Shown here piece by piece: positions 1 to 6,914 of a DNA stretch of 64,000 nucleotides. Within the stretch, counting starts at the first letter, position 1. Every line of letters starts with the position of its first letter. The notes below the pieces were generated by a model. The model searched no databases. It was given only the letters and a program-made list of their open reading frames with translations, and had not been told where the DNA came from. Where the stretch lies: assembly GCF_003234265.2 (NCBI RefSeq), contig NZ_CP126256.1, positions 806,001 through 870,000 on the forward strand, given 5' to 3'. The position numbers and the translations under genes were made by a program. The DNA is from Curtobacterium sp. MCSS17_015. GTDB lineage: Bacteria; Actinomycetota; Actinomycetes; Actinomycetales; Microbacteriaceae.

Positions 1-412
1 CGGCACGCGGCTGCTGCTCGACGGTGACGTCGCCGGTGGCATCGCCGCCGCACTGCCCGGCTCGAACATCGACATGTGCGTCGGTGTCGGCGGGACCCCC
101 GAGGGCATCATCACGGCGTGCGCGATCAAGGCGCTCGATGGTGTGATCCTGGGCAAGCTGCAGCCCAAGGACGACGAGGAGCGCGAGCGCGCCATCGCGG
201 CCGGTCACGACCTCGACAAGGTGCTCGACCAGGACGACCTCGTCACGGGGGACAACACGTTCTTCGTTGCGACCGGCGTCACCGACGGTGTCCTCGTCGA
301 CGGCGTCCGTCGTTCGCGCGGTGTCATCCACACCGACTCGCTCGTGCTGCGCTCCCGCTCGAACACGATCCGTCGCATCCAGGCGGACCACCGCGCCGAG
401 AAGTGGTTCTGA
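1..412 (+). CDS. glpX: Fructose-1,6-bisphosphatase class II, C-terminal part
   Basis: This is the last ~136 residues of a GlpX-type fructose-1,6-bisphosphatase, the gluconeogenic enzyme that hydrolyses fructose-1,6-bisphosphate to fructose-6-phosphate in the cytoplasm. The frame is open from base 2. The glycine-rich stretch GVGGTPEGIITACAIK, followed by MCVG-type and GVTDGVL motifs, is typical of the family's C-terminal half, which binds sugar phosphate. The protein ends ADHRAEKWF. The N-terminal half, with most metal ligands, lies upstream of the window. The gene is followed by a ~180-base GC-rich gap before the convergent rmuC gene. Confidence 0.93.
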   Translation, partial: GTRLLLDGDVAGGIAAALPGSNIDMCVGVGGTPEGIITACAIKALDGVILGKLQPKDDEERERAIAAGHDLDKVLDQDDLVTGDNTFFVATGVTDGVLVDGVRRSRGVIHTDSLVLRSRSNTIRRIQADHRAEKWF

Positions 413-594
413 TCCGCTGACCCGCCGCGCGGCCCAGCGTCCCCCCCCGGGGATCGCGCCCCCGCCTGGACAACGCGTCCCGACGGGGCGCGTTCCCTGT
501 CGGGGCGCGACCGGCCGCCCGGCGCGACCGCCGCGCGACCGGCCGCCCGGCGCGACCGGCCGCCCCGCGACGCCCAGAGATGCTCCAGCGGCGC

Positions 595-1857
595 TCAGTC
601 GCGCTCGGTGCTCGCGACCAGCTCCGGCGCCGTGAGCAACCGCGGCTCGTCCTCGATCGACGTCGGGTCCGCGATGACCTTCGACTCGTCGAGGAGCGAC
701 AGCCGCCGGGCGCTCGGCAGCACCTGCCGCTCGAGCGACCCGACGAACCGGTTGTAGTCGACGACGGCGCCGCGGATCGACCGGCCGAGCTTGTCCACGT
801 GCCCGGCCATCGTCGACAGCCGCCCGTGGAGCTCACGCGAGACGCGGAAGAGCTCACGGGCCTCCTGCGTGACGACGTCCTGCTGCCACGAGAACGCCAC
901 GGTCTTCAGTACGGACCACAGCGTCACGGGTGAGGCCAGGGCCACCCGCTTGCGGAACGCGTGGTCGAGCAGACCCGGGTCGGCGGCCAGGGCGCTCGCG
1001 ATGAGGGACTCCGACGGGATGAACGCCACGGTGAGCTCGGGGGACGCGTCGTAGCCCGACCAGTACTCCCGGGCCGCGAGGGCGTCGACGTGTGCCCGGA
1101 GCGCCTTGACGTGCTGCGCCATGAGCTGCTCGCGGCGTGCGCCCTCCGCCCCGGTCGCCGACGCCGGGATGTCCATCGCCTGCAGGTACGCGGCGAACGG
1201 CACCTTGGCGTCGACGGCGATGCTCTTGCCTCCGGGCAGGTGCACGATCATGTCCGGGCGGGCCGCCCCCGCCGTGGTGGTCACCGACGACTGCACGTCG
1301 AAGTCGACCCGCTCGAGCAGGCCGGCGGCCTCGACCACGTTCCGCAACTGCGTCTCGCCCCACACCCCGCGCGTGCTGTTCGACGACAGCGCGCTCGCGA
1401 GGGTCTCGGCCGTGGCGCGGAGGCGTTCCTCGGACTCGGCGGCCGACCGGAGTTGCGCTGACAGCGCTCCGTACTGCTCGCTCCGGGAGCGCTCGAGCTC
1501 GGCGATCTTCTCCCGCATGACCTGCAGCGTGTCGGCCACCGGACTGAGCGCGGACAGCACCTTCGACTCGTCCTGCGCGCGGTTCGACTCGGCGCCGTGC
1601 ATGCGCTGCACGAGGTGCTCCAGCTCGGCAGCCCGGCGCTCCAGGGAGTCGACCTGCCGGCGGTACTGCGTGTCCTGCGCGTCGAGCCGCTCCTCGGCGT
1701 CACGCCGGGCTGCGTCGAGCTGGGAGCGGAGGCCGTCCGCCGTCGCGTTCGCGGTGGCGGCGTCCACGCCGGCCCGGGACCGGGCGAGTGACCACGCGAC
1801 CACGGCGCCGACGGCGATGCCGATCACGAGACCGATGACCAGGGCGAGGATCTGCAT
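595..1857 (-). CDS. rmuC: DNA recombination protein RmuC
   Basis: A 420-residue RmuC-family protein, predicted to be membrane-tethered and to limit DNA inversions at short inverted repeats; its biochemistry is poorly defined. Residues 1-25 form one hydrophobic segment, residues ~35-155 look coiled-coil (heptad-like, rich in E, R, Q and A), and the nuclease-like core begins at RGVWGE (163-168) and continues through RPDMIVHLPGG and VDAK (215-218). The ATG at 1857 is chosen because it places the membrane segment at the N-terminus; a longer open frame upstream reads through the exonuclease gene. CAGGGT ends 6 nt before this ATG, matching the leaderless pattern of the window with a C in place of the first T. 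Confidence 0.93.
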   Translation of the reverse strand: MQILALVIGLVIGIAVGAVVAWSLARSRAGVDAATANATADGLRSQLDAARRDAEERLDAQDTQYRRQVDSLERRAAELEHLVQRMHGAESNRAQDESKVLSALSPVADTLQVMREKIAELERSRSEQYGALSAQLRSAAESEERLRATAETLASALSSNSTRGVWGETQLRNVVEAAGLLERVDFDVQSSVTTTAGAARPDMIVHLPGGKSIAVDAKVPFAAYLQAMDIPASATGAEGARREQLMAQHVKALRAHVDALAAREYWSGYDASPELTVAFIPSESLIASALAADPGLLDHAFRKRVALASPVTLWSVLKTVAFSWQQDVVTQEARELFRVSRELHGRLSTMAGHVDKLGRSIRGAVVDYNRFVGSLERQVLPSARRLSLLDESKVIADPTSIEDEPRLLTAPELVASTERD

Positions 1858-1946
1858 GACGCGACCCTGGCAGGTCCCACCGACACCGGGCCTCCCGGCC
1901 GGCGGCGAGCCGTGCGACGCACCGGTCGGGCCCGCCGGACCGGCGG

Positions 1947-2612
1947 TCAGTCCGAGAAGACCATGGGGCGGCGGGACAGCCGGGGCTGCGGCGTGGTGGC
2001 CTTCGGCTTCTCGGCACGGGCCCGGACCGGGTTGATCGTGACCCGGGTCACGGCGCCGAGCGCCTCCACCGTCGGGACGCCGTGGAACCCGGCCGCGTGC
2101 ACGACGATGGCGGCGCAGGCCTCGGCGTCGGCGGCCGCGTCGTGGTGCTGGAAGCCGGAGAAGCCGGCTGCCGTCGCGGCGACCGGCAGGCGGTAGGAGT
2201 CGAGCGTGTAGGTCTTGCGGGCGACCGCCAGCGAGCACATCGAGTGGTGCTCGGCGATGTCGATCCCCGTCGCCGCGCACCCGCCGGCGATCACGCCCAT
2301 GTCGAAGCGGGCGTTGTGGGCGACGAGCACGTCCCCCTCGGCGAACGCGACGAGGTCCGGGTACTGCTGCTCCCACGTCTTGGCGTGGGTCACGTCCGAC
2401 TCGACGATGCCGTGGATCCGCGTGTTCCACTCGAGGAACGCGCCGTGCCCGGCGGGCGGACGGATGAACCAGGAGGCCCGTTCCACGACGCGGCCGCCGC
2501 GCACCTTGACGAGACCCACGGAACACGCGCTGGCGGGCGAGTTGTTCGCGGTCTCGAAGTCGATCGCGGTGAAGTTCAACACGTCATCGATCGTCGCACG
2601 GAGATACGACAT
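1947..2612 (-). CDS. DEDD-family 3'-5' exonuclease (DnaQ-like)
   Basis: A 221-residue stand-alone exonuclease of the DNA polymerase III epsilon fold. Acidic residues of the first motif are seen as AIDFETA (Asp18, Glu20), the second in AHNARFDMG, and the third in HHDAAADAEA, giving the DEDDh arrangement for two catalytic metal ions. It lacks the polymerase-binding tail or BRCT domain of some actinobacterial versions, so it is more likely an accessory or RNA/DNA-trimming nuclease than the replicative proofreader. It sits just upstream of rmuC on the same strand (89-base gap) and is divergent from the hydrolase gene at 2673. The C-terminus is basic and proline-rich. Confidence 0.87.
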   Translation of the reverse strand: MSYLRATIDDVLNFTAIDFETANNSPASACSVGLVKVRGGRVVERASWFIRPPAGHGAFLEWNTRIHGIVESDVTHAKTWEQQYPDLVAFAEGDVLVAHNARFDMGVIAGGCAATGIDIAEHHSMCSLAVARKTYTLDSYRLPVAATAAGFSGFQHHDAAADAEACAAIVVHAAGFHGVPTVEALGAVTRVTINPVRARAEKPKATTPQPRLSRRPMVFSD

Positions 2613-2672
2613 CACCGGAATCGGGCGCGGCGTGGTGCCGGCGGCGGGAGCCCCCGCTCGTACGCTGGGGCG

Positions 2673-3212
2673 ATGGAGACCGGTCCCGCGCACGCCCCGC
2701 TCGTCCTCGTCCTGGCGGGGGCGGGGTACGGGCAGCAGGCGCCGCTCCTCTGGTGGTCGGCGGCAGTGACGCGACAGGCCGACTGCGAGCTCATCGCGCC
2801 CGCGTGGACAGTCGATGACGCGGCCCGTGCTGACCCGGTCGGTTTCGTCACGCAGCACGTCGAGACCGCGCTCGGAGGGCGTCGACCCGACCTCGTCATC
2901 GCCAAGTCCTTCGGGTGCTTCGCGCTCCCGTGGGCGGTGGCGAACGACGTCCCGGGCGTCTGGCTGACGCCGGTGCTCACCGACGACGTGGTGCGGGACG
3001 CGCTCGCCGCGGTCGGTTTCCCGCACGTCGCCGTCGGCGGCTCCGCTGATCCCATGTGGCAGCCGGGGCGCGTCGCACGGACGGAGGCGCGGCTCGTGAC
3101 CGTCGACGGAGCCGACCACGCGCTCGAGGTCCCCGGTGACTGGCGGCGCTCCCAGCGCCTCCAGGCCGACGTGCTCGACATCGTCGACCGCGCGGTCCGC
3201 GCGGCGCTCTGA
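2673..3212 (+). CDS. Small alpha/beta-hydrolase-like protein
   Basis: A 179-residue protein with an alpha/beta-hydrolase pattern: strand LVLVLAGAG near the N-terminus, a nucleophile-elbow-like IAKSFGCFALP (A-K-S-F-G instead of strict GxSxG), a later GSADPMW that could supply the acid, and DGADHALEVPGD that could supply the histidine. It resembles short RBBP9/YdeN-like or KANL3-like hydrolases; the substrate is unknown. TACGCT (2661-2666) ends 6 nt before the ATG and there is no Shine-Dalgarno sequence, so a leaderless transcript is likely. It is divergent from the exonuclease gene and followed at 60 bases by ychF. Confidence 0.75.
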   Translation: METGPAHAPLVLVLAGAGYGQQAPLLWWSAAVTRQADCELIAPAWTVDDAARADPVGFVTQHVETALGGRRPDLVIAKSFGCFALPWAVANDVPGVWLTPVLTDDVVRDALAAVGFPHVAVGGSADPMWQPGRVARTEARLVTVDGADHALEVPGDWRRSQRLQADVLDIVDRAVRAAL

Positions 3213-3271
3213 CCGTCGGCCGGGAGGCCCGGGTCGGCCCCGGCGGGTCGCCGCCGGTAGGCTGTGCTCCC

Positions 3272-4345
3272 GTGGCTCTCACCATCGGAATCGTCGGTCT
3301 CCCGAACGTCGGCAAGTCGACCCTGTTCAACGCCCTGACCAAGAACCAGGTGCTCGCGGCCAACTACCCGTTCGCCACCATCGAGCCGAACGTCGGCGTG
3401 GTGAACCTGCCCGACCCACGCCTCGACCAGCTCGCGGAGCTGTTCGGCTCGGAGAAGACCGTGCCCGCGCCGGTGTCGTTCGTCGACATCGCCGGCATCG
3501 TCAAGGGTGCGAGCGAGGGCGAAGGGCTCGGCAACAAGTTCCTCGCCAACATCCGTGAGGCCGACGCGATCGCACAGGTCGTCCGCGGGTTCACCGACGA
3601 CGACGTCGTGCACGTGGCGAACAAGGTCTCGCCGGCGGACGACCTCGAGGTCATCAACACCGAGCTGATCCTCGCCGACATGGAGACCATCGACAAGGCG
3701 CTCCCGCGGTACGAGAAGATGCTCAAGCTGAAGCAGGCCGAGCCGATCGTGCTCGAGACCGCTCGTCAGGCCCGCGCCGAGCTCGAGAAGGGCGTGCTGC
3801 TCTCCGCCACCTCGATCGACCTCGAGCCGATCAAGGAGCTCGGGCTGCTCAGCGCCAAGCCCTTCATCTTCGTGTTCAACGTCGACGAGGCGATCCTGAC
3901 CGACGAGGCCCGCAAGGCCGAGCTCGCCGCACTCGTCGCCCCGGCCAACGCGGTGTTCCTCGACGCCCAGGTGGAGTCCGAGCTCATCGACCTCGACCCG
4001 GCGGACGCCGCGGAGCTCCTCGAGTCCACCGGTCAGACGGAGTCCGGTCTGGACCAGCTCGCCCGCATCGGGTTCGAGACCCTCGGGCTGCAGACCTACC
4101 TGACGGCCGGCCCGAAGGAGTCCCGCGCGTGGACGATCGGCAAGGGGTGGAAGGCTCCCCAGGCCGCCGGCGTCATCCACACGGACTTCGAGAAGGGCTT
4201 CATCAAGGCGGAGGTCATCTCGTTCGACGACCTCATCGCCACCGGCTCGATCGCGGAGGCCCGCGCGCAGGGCAAGGCCCGCATCGAGGGCAAGGACTAC
4301 GTCATGCAGGACGGCGACGTGGTGGAGTTCCGCTTCAACAACTGA
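3272..4345 (+). CDS. ychF: Redox-regulated P-loop ATPase YchF/OLA1
   Basis: A full-length (357-residue) YchF/OLA1 protein, a ribosome-associated Obg-family NTPase that prefers ATP and is linked to stress and redox responses. The P-loop GLPNVGKST is at residues 8-16, switch-like FVDIAGIVKGAS follows, and the C-terminal TGS-like domain ends EGKDYVMQDGDVVEFRFNN, which is typical. The start is a GTG. TAGGCT at 3258-3263 ends 8 nt before it with no ribosome binding site, pointing to leaderless initiation. No obvious operon partner; a small hypothetical gene follows after 110 bases. Confidence 0.97.
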   Translation: MALTIGIVGLPNVGKSTLFNALTKNQVLAANYPFATIEPNVGVVNLPDPRLDQLAELFGSEKTVPAPVSFVDIAGIVKGASEGEGLGNKFLANIREADAIAQVVRGFTDDDVVHVANKVSPADDLEVINTELILADMETIDKALPRYEKMLKLKQAEPIVLETARQARAELEKGVLLSATSIDLEPIKELGLLSAKPFIFVFNVDEAILTDEARKAELAALVAPANAVFLDAQVESELIDLDPADAAELLESTGQTESGLDQLARIGFETLGLQTYLTAGPKESRAWTIGKGWKAPQAAGVIHTDFEKGFIKAEVISFDDLIATGSIAEARAQGKARIEGKDYVMQDGDVVEFRFNN

Positions 4346-4455
4346 CCACCGTGCCCCGCAGGGGTCGACCGGTTTGGACCGAGCCGGTACCACGACATGG
4401 AGGGGAGCCGATTGTTCGGGTACTCCCAGGGCCCCCAGCTCGGTCGGGACCTGCG

Positions 4456-4776
4456 ATGACATCACCTTCTCCGTCACCCGCATCGGAGACGCGGTACTTC
4501 CGGGTCGTAGGACGACCGGGACGCCGGTTCGTGCTCACGTCCAGCGTCGCCACGTGGGAGGTGTCGAGCGGAGCAGGGGCGTCGGCGGTCGTGGAGACGG
4601 CGGGACTGCGCGACGCGCTCGGCATCGCGCCCGGCGGTGCGCGGAACGATGAACAGCACTGCCGTTCCCGGGCGATCGAGCTGTTCGAGTCGGGCGACCG
4701 AGAGCACTGGGTGCAGTACCCGTTCGGCGGCATCGCCACGACGGACCAGGTCCTGGGCGGGCATGCCCGGCCTTGA
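4456..4776 (+). CDS. Hypothetical protein, probable late frameshift
   Basis: A 106-residue reading frame with high GC3 and a coding-like protein (ETRYFRVVGRPGRRF..., LFESGDREHWVQYPFGG). I do not recognise a family. Near the 3' end the frame stops as VLGGHARP. Deleting one G from the run CTGGGCGGG (about 4753-4761) instead yields DQVLAGMPGLEADFRFDD and a stop at 4799-4801, a far more natural C-terminus (GMPG, acidic end). I therefore suspect a one-base insertion, either a real mutation or a sequencing error. The start is uncertain: ATG 4456 lacks a good ribosome binding site. The opposite strand is also open here, which lowers confidence. Confidence 0.5.
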   Translation: MTSPSPSPASETRYFRVVGRPGRRFVLTSSVATWEVSSGAGASAVVETAGLRDALGIAPGGARNDEQHCRSRAIELFESGDREHWVQYPFGGIATTDQVLGGHARP

Positions 4777-5000
4777 GGCGGACTTCCGCTTCGACGACTG
4801 AGCCCCCGATCGGGAAGCTCCACCAGGGGAGACCGACAGAGGCGACCCAGCCGCGCCGCGATCAGCGCCGGGATCCGCTGCCCGACGGCTGTTCCGGACG
4901 TGCACCGAGCGCTGCGTTGTCCACTGCCCGCGCCTCCGACCCGATCCTGTGCCACCCGGAGCACCCCGGTGCCTACCGTCGGTGTCTGGGAGGTCGGATC

Positions 5001-5333
5001 GTGAAGTACATCCACTACGACGGCACTGACGTCCTGACAGGGGACCTCATCGCGGACGCGGTCGCGGACTACGCGGCGGTCCTCGGGGCGAACACCCGGA
5101 CGGACACCATCGCCGTACCGTCCATCGGGGACGACGGAGCACTGGAACGGACCACGATGCTCGTCGGTCCGGCGAGCGAACTCGTCGTGCGGGAGGCGCC
5201 GGACGACGAGCTCGAGCCGGAGGACCCGTCGTTCATCCGCCGACTCCGGGACGCCGCCGAGCAGTGCGGCGATCAACGCCCGGTGAACGCGGACGGCCGA
5301 CGGCGGTTCGTCGGAGCCGCCGAGGACGACTAG
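5001..5333 (+). CDS. Small acidic hypothetical protein
   Basis: A 110-residue acidic protein starting VKYIHYDGTDVLTGDLIADA. The GTG at 5001 has GGGAGGT just upstream with 7-8 nt spacing, so this start is preferred to an ATG further upstream that would add an arginine-rich, non-protein-like extension. The sequence has a predicted helix (LIADAVADYAAVLG), a short strand region and an acidic C-terminal tail ending AAEDD. No motif or family is recognised; the first dozen residues look like small uncharacterised proteins of Microbacteriaceae. It is probably a single-gene unit, since a hairpin follows directly at 5342. Confidence 0.75.
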   Translation: MKYIHYDGTDVLTGDLIADAVADYAAVLGANTRTDTIAVPSIGDDGALERTTMLVGPASELVVREAPDDELEPEDPSFIRRLRDAAEQCGDQRPVNADGRRRFVGAAEDD

Positions 5334-5341
5334 CCACGACG

Positions 5342-5374
5342 ACGAGACGCCGCCCCGACGGGACGGCGTCTCGT
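5342..5374. terminator. Bidirectional hairpin between convergent genes
   Basis: ACGAGACGCCG (5342-5352) pairs perfectly with CGGCGTCTCGT (5364-5374) around an 11-nt loop. It lies between the + strand gene ending at 5333 and the - strand gene ending at 5406, so it can serve both. There is no clear U-tract, as is usual for hairpins in this window. Confidence 0.7.
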
Positions 5375-5405
5375 GTCCGAGTGTCGGGGCGCCCCGACCT
5401 CGGGG

Positions 5406-5693
5406 TCAGGCGGCCAGCGCCAGTTCCGGCGCGTGCACGGCCCGCGCCTGGAGGATCGTGCGGCTGGCTTCGCCGCGCCAGGAGCGGCCGGGGACGACCC
5501 AGCCCGCTTCGCCCTCGACCGCGACGCGGGCGCCGGGGGTGAGGAAGAGGCCGAGGTCGTCGGCCGGCAGGCGCACGAGGTACTCGCGCTGCGAGCGGTC
5601 GTCACGCACGGGGAACTCGGCGATGCGGTCGGGGGTGACGGTGGGAGCCGCGATGGCGGTCCCGGTGATGATGGTGTGTTCGTTCGTGGTCAT
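5406..5693 (-). CDS. Small OB-fold-like (SSB-like) protein
   Basis: A 95-residue protein beginning MTTNEHTIITGTAIAAPT. Its pattern (an N-terminal strand with TGTAIAAP, then YLVRLPADDLGLFLTPGARVAVEGEAGWVV and a last strand RTILQARAVHAP) resembles a compact single-strand-DNA-binding OB fold, in which 'v.G.l..p....' opens and 'l.i.a..v' closes the barrel. This is an inference from the strand pattern; aromatic DNA-stacking residues are few. The ATG at 5693 is preceded by GAAGAAAG on the coding strand. A longer in-frame reading upstream is rejected because it is low-complexity and crosses a likely promoter region. The function is unknown. Confidence 0.62.
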   Translation of the reverse strand: MTTNEHTIITGTAIAAPTVTPDRIAEFPVRDDRSQREYLVRLPADDLGLFLTPGARVAVEGEAGWVVPGRSWRGEASRTILQARAVHAPELALAA

Positions 5694-6086
5694 GGTGCTG
5701 TCTTTCTTCAGTCGTTCGGCGTCGCGCGGGGCCGGACGGACTCGATGGTCTCGTCGGCCGCAGGAGCACGGACGCGCACGTCGACACTCGACGTGCATGC
5801 TCGCCAGTCGGGGAGCGGTGGTCTCGCTGGAATGCGATCCAGGGGGATCGGTTCGAGACGGTCGGTGTGCGCGAGTCAGATGGGTTCGCTGCAATGCACC
5901 AACTAGGAACTGTACTCCGCCCAAGCCCGTCTGTCCACTCGTGCGGTCAGCTCCCGGCCCTGCCGGTCGCACTCGCAACGCGTAACACGTGGGAAACCGA
6001 CCGGGCCTGAGCGCGAAACACCCCGTCGTTACGGTTCGAGCACTGAGCAAGCGTTCAGCCCGAACCCCGACGAAGGACCCGCACGG
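5694..6086. other. Divergent intergenic region
   Basis: This 393-base gap separates two divergent genes, the OB-like gene (-) and the cohesin-like gene (+). It has lower GC patches (for example around 5895-5925 and 5985-6055) that probably hold promoters, and GAAGGA at 6072-6077 is a plausible ribosome binding site for the ATG at 6087. I see no credible gene, repeat or strong hairpin in it. Confidence 0.55.
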
Positions 6087-6914
6087 ATGCAGCACCGCAC
6101 TCGGCTCCGCTCCCGCACGACCACCCGCCTGACCACCACACTCCGCACGGCCGTCATCACCGCCGGAGGCATCGGACTCGCCGTCCTCGCCGCGTCACCG
6201 GCCGCCGCGGCCCCGGCCGCCACCACGGCCACGATCACCGCACCGGCCGTGGTGACGGTCGGCGACACCATCGACGTCGCCCTGACCCTGCCCGCCACGT
6301 CCGATGTCTTCGCCTACCAGATCGACGTCGCGGCGGACGCCGACGCCGTCGAGGTCGTCGACGGCAGCGCGACCGGCCCGGACGGCGGGTTCGACTCGGT
6401 CGAGCAGGACGGCGATACCGTCACGCTCCTGCACACCCGCCTCGGCACCTCGCCCGCGGTGTCCGGTGACCTGGCCGCCTCGTTCGACCTGACCGCGACG
6501 AGCCCCGCCACGGTCGACCTCGCCGTCACGAGCGTCACCCTGGTCGCCACCGACGGCAGCACCACCACCCTGACCGACCCGACCTCGACGACGATCACGA
6601 TCACAGCGGTCCCGACGCCGAGCCCGACTCCGACCGCCGGGCCCACCAGCGTCCCGACGGCGGCCCCCACCGCCGCACCGGGCGGTGCCGGTGGAACCGG
6701 GAGCGGGAGCGGGAGCGGGACCGGCACGGGAACCGGCGGGTCCGTCGATCCGGTGACCGACACCTCGTCGGCGCCCGCTGGCGGTGCCCTCGCCTGGACC
6801 GGTGCCGACCTCACACCCTGGGTCGCCGCCAGCGTCGTCCTGCTGCTCGCCGGAGCAGGCCTCGTCGTCGCCCGTCGCCGTGCCTCCCGTGCCCGGGCGG
6901 AGGACGCGCGATGA
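6087..6914 (+). CDS. Cell-surface cohesin-like protein with LAXTG sortase signal
   Basis: A 275-residue exported protein. Residues 1-43 are a signal peptide ending ...SPAAAAPA. Residues ~45-175 match the cohesin fold pattern: VTVGDTIDVALTLP, then DVFAYQIDVAADADAVEVV (compare the cohesin 'yayqfdl.ydp.vlevv' strand), then LLHTRLGTSPAVSGDLAASF and a final TLVATDG strand. Residues ~176-230 are a Pro/Thr then Gly/Ser linker. LAWTG (235-239), a hydrophobic segment (~244-262) and RRRASRAR follow: a cell-wall sorting signal of the LAXTG class used by class E sortases in actinobacteria. Its stop overlaps the start of the dockerin-bearing amidase gene (ATGA), so the two are translationally coupled. The cohesin call rests on pattern, not on a search. 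Confidence 0.8.
   Translation: MQHRTRLRSRTTTRLTTTLRTAVITAGGIGLAVLAASPAAAAPAATTATITAPAVVTVGDTIDVALTLPATSDVFAYQIDVAADADAVEVVDGSATGPDGGFDSVEQDGDTVTLLHTRLGTSPAVSGDLAASFDLTATSPATVDLAVTSVTLVATDGSTTTLTDPTSTTITITAVPTPSPTPTAGPTSVPTAAPTAAPGGAGGTGSGSGSGTGTGTGGSVDPVTDTSSAPAGGALAWTGADLTPWVAASVVLLLAGAGLVVARRRASRARAEDAR

Noticed and set aside
5694..6086. Long minus-strand extension of the OB-like protein (229 residues)
   Set aside because: The added part is low-complexity, crosses lower-GC promoter-like DNA, and the shorter start has a ribosome binding site.
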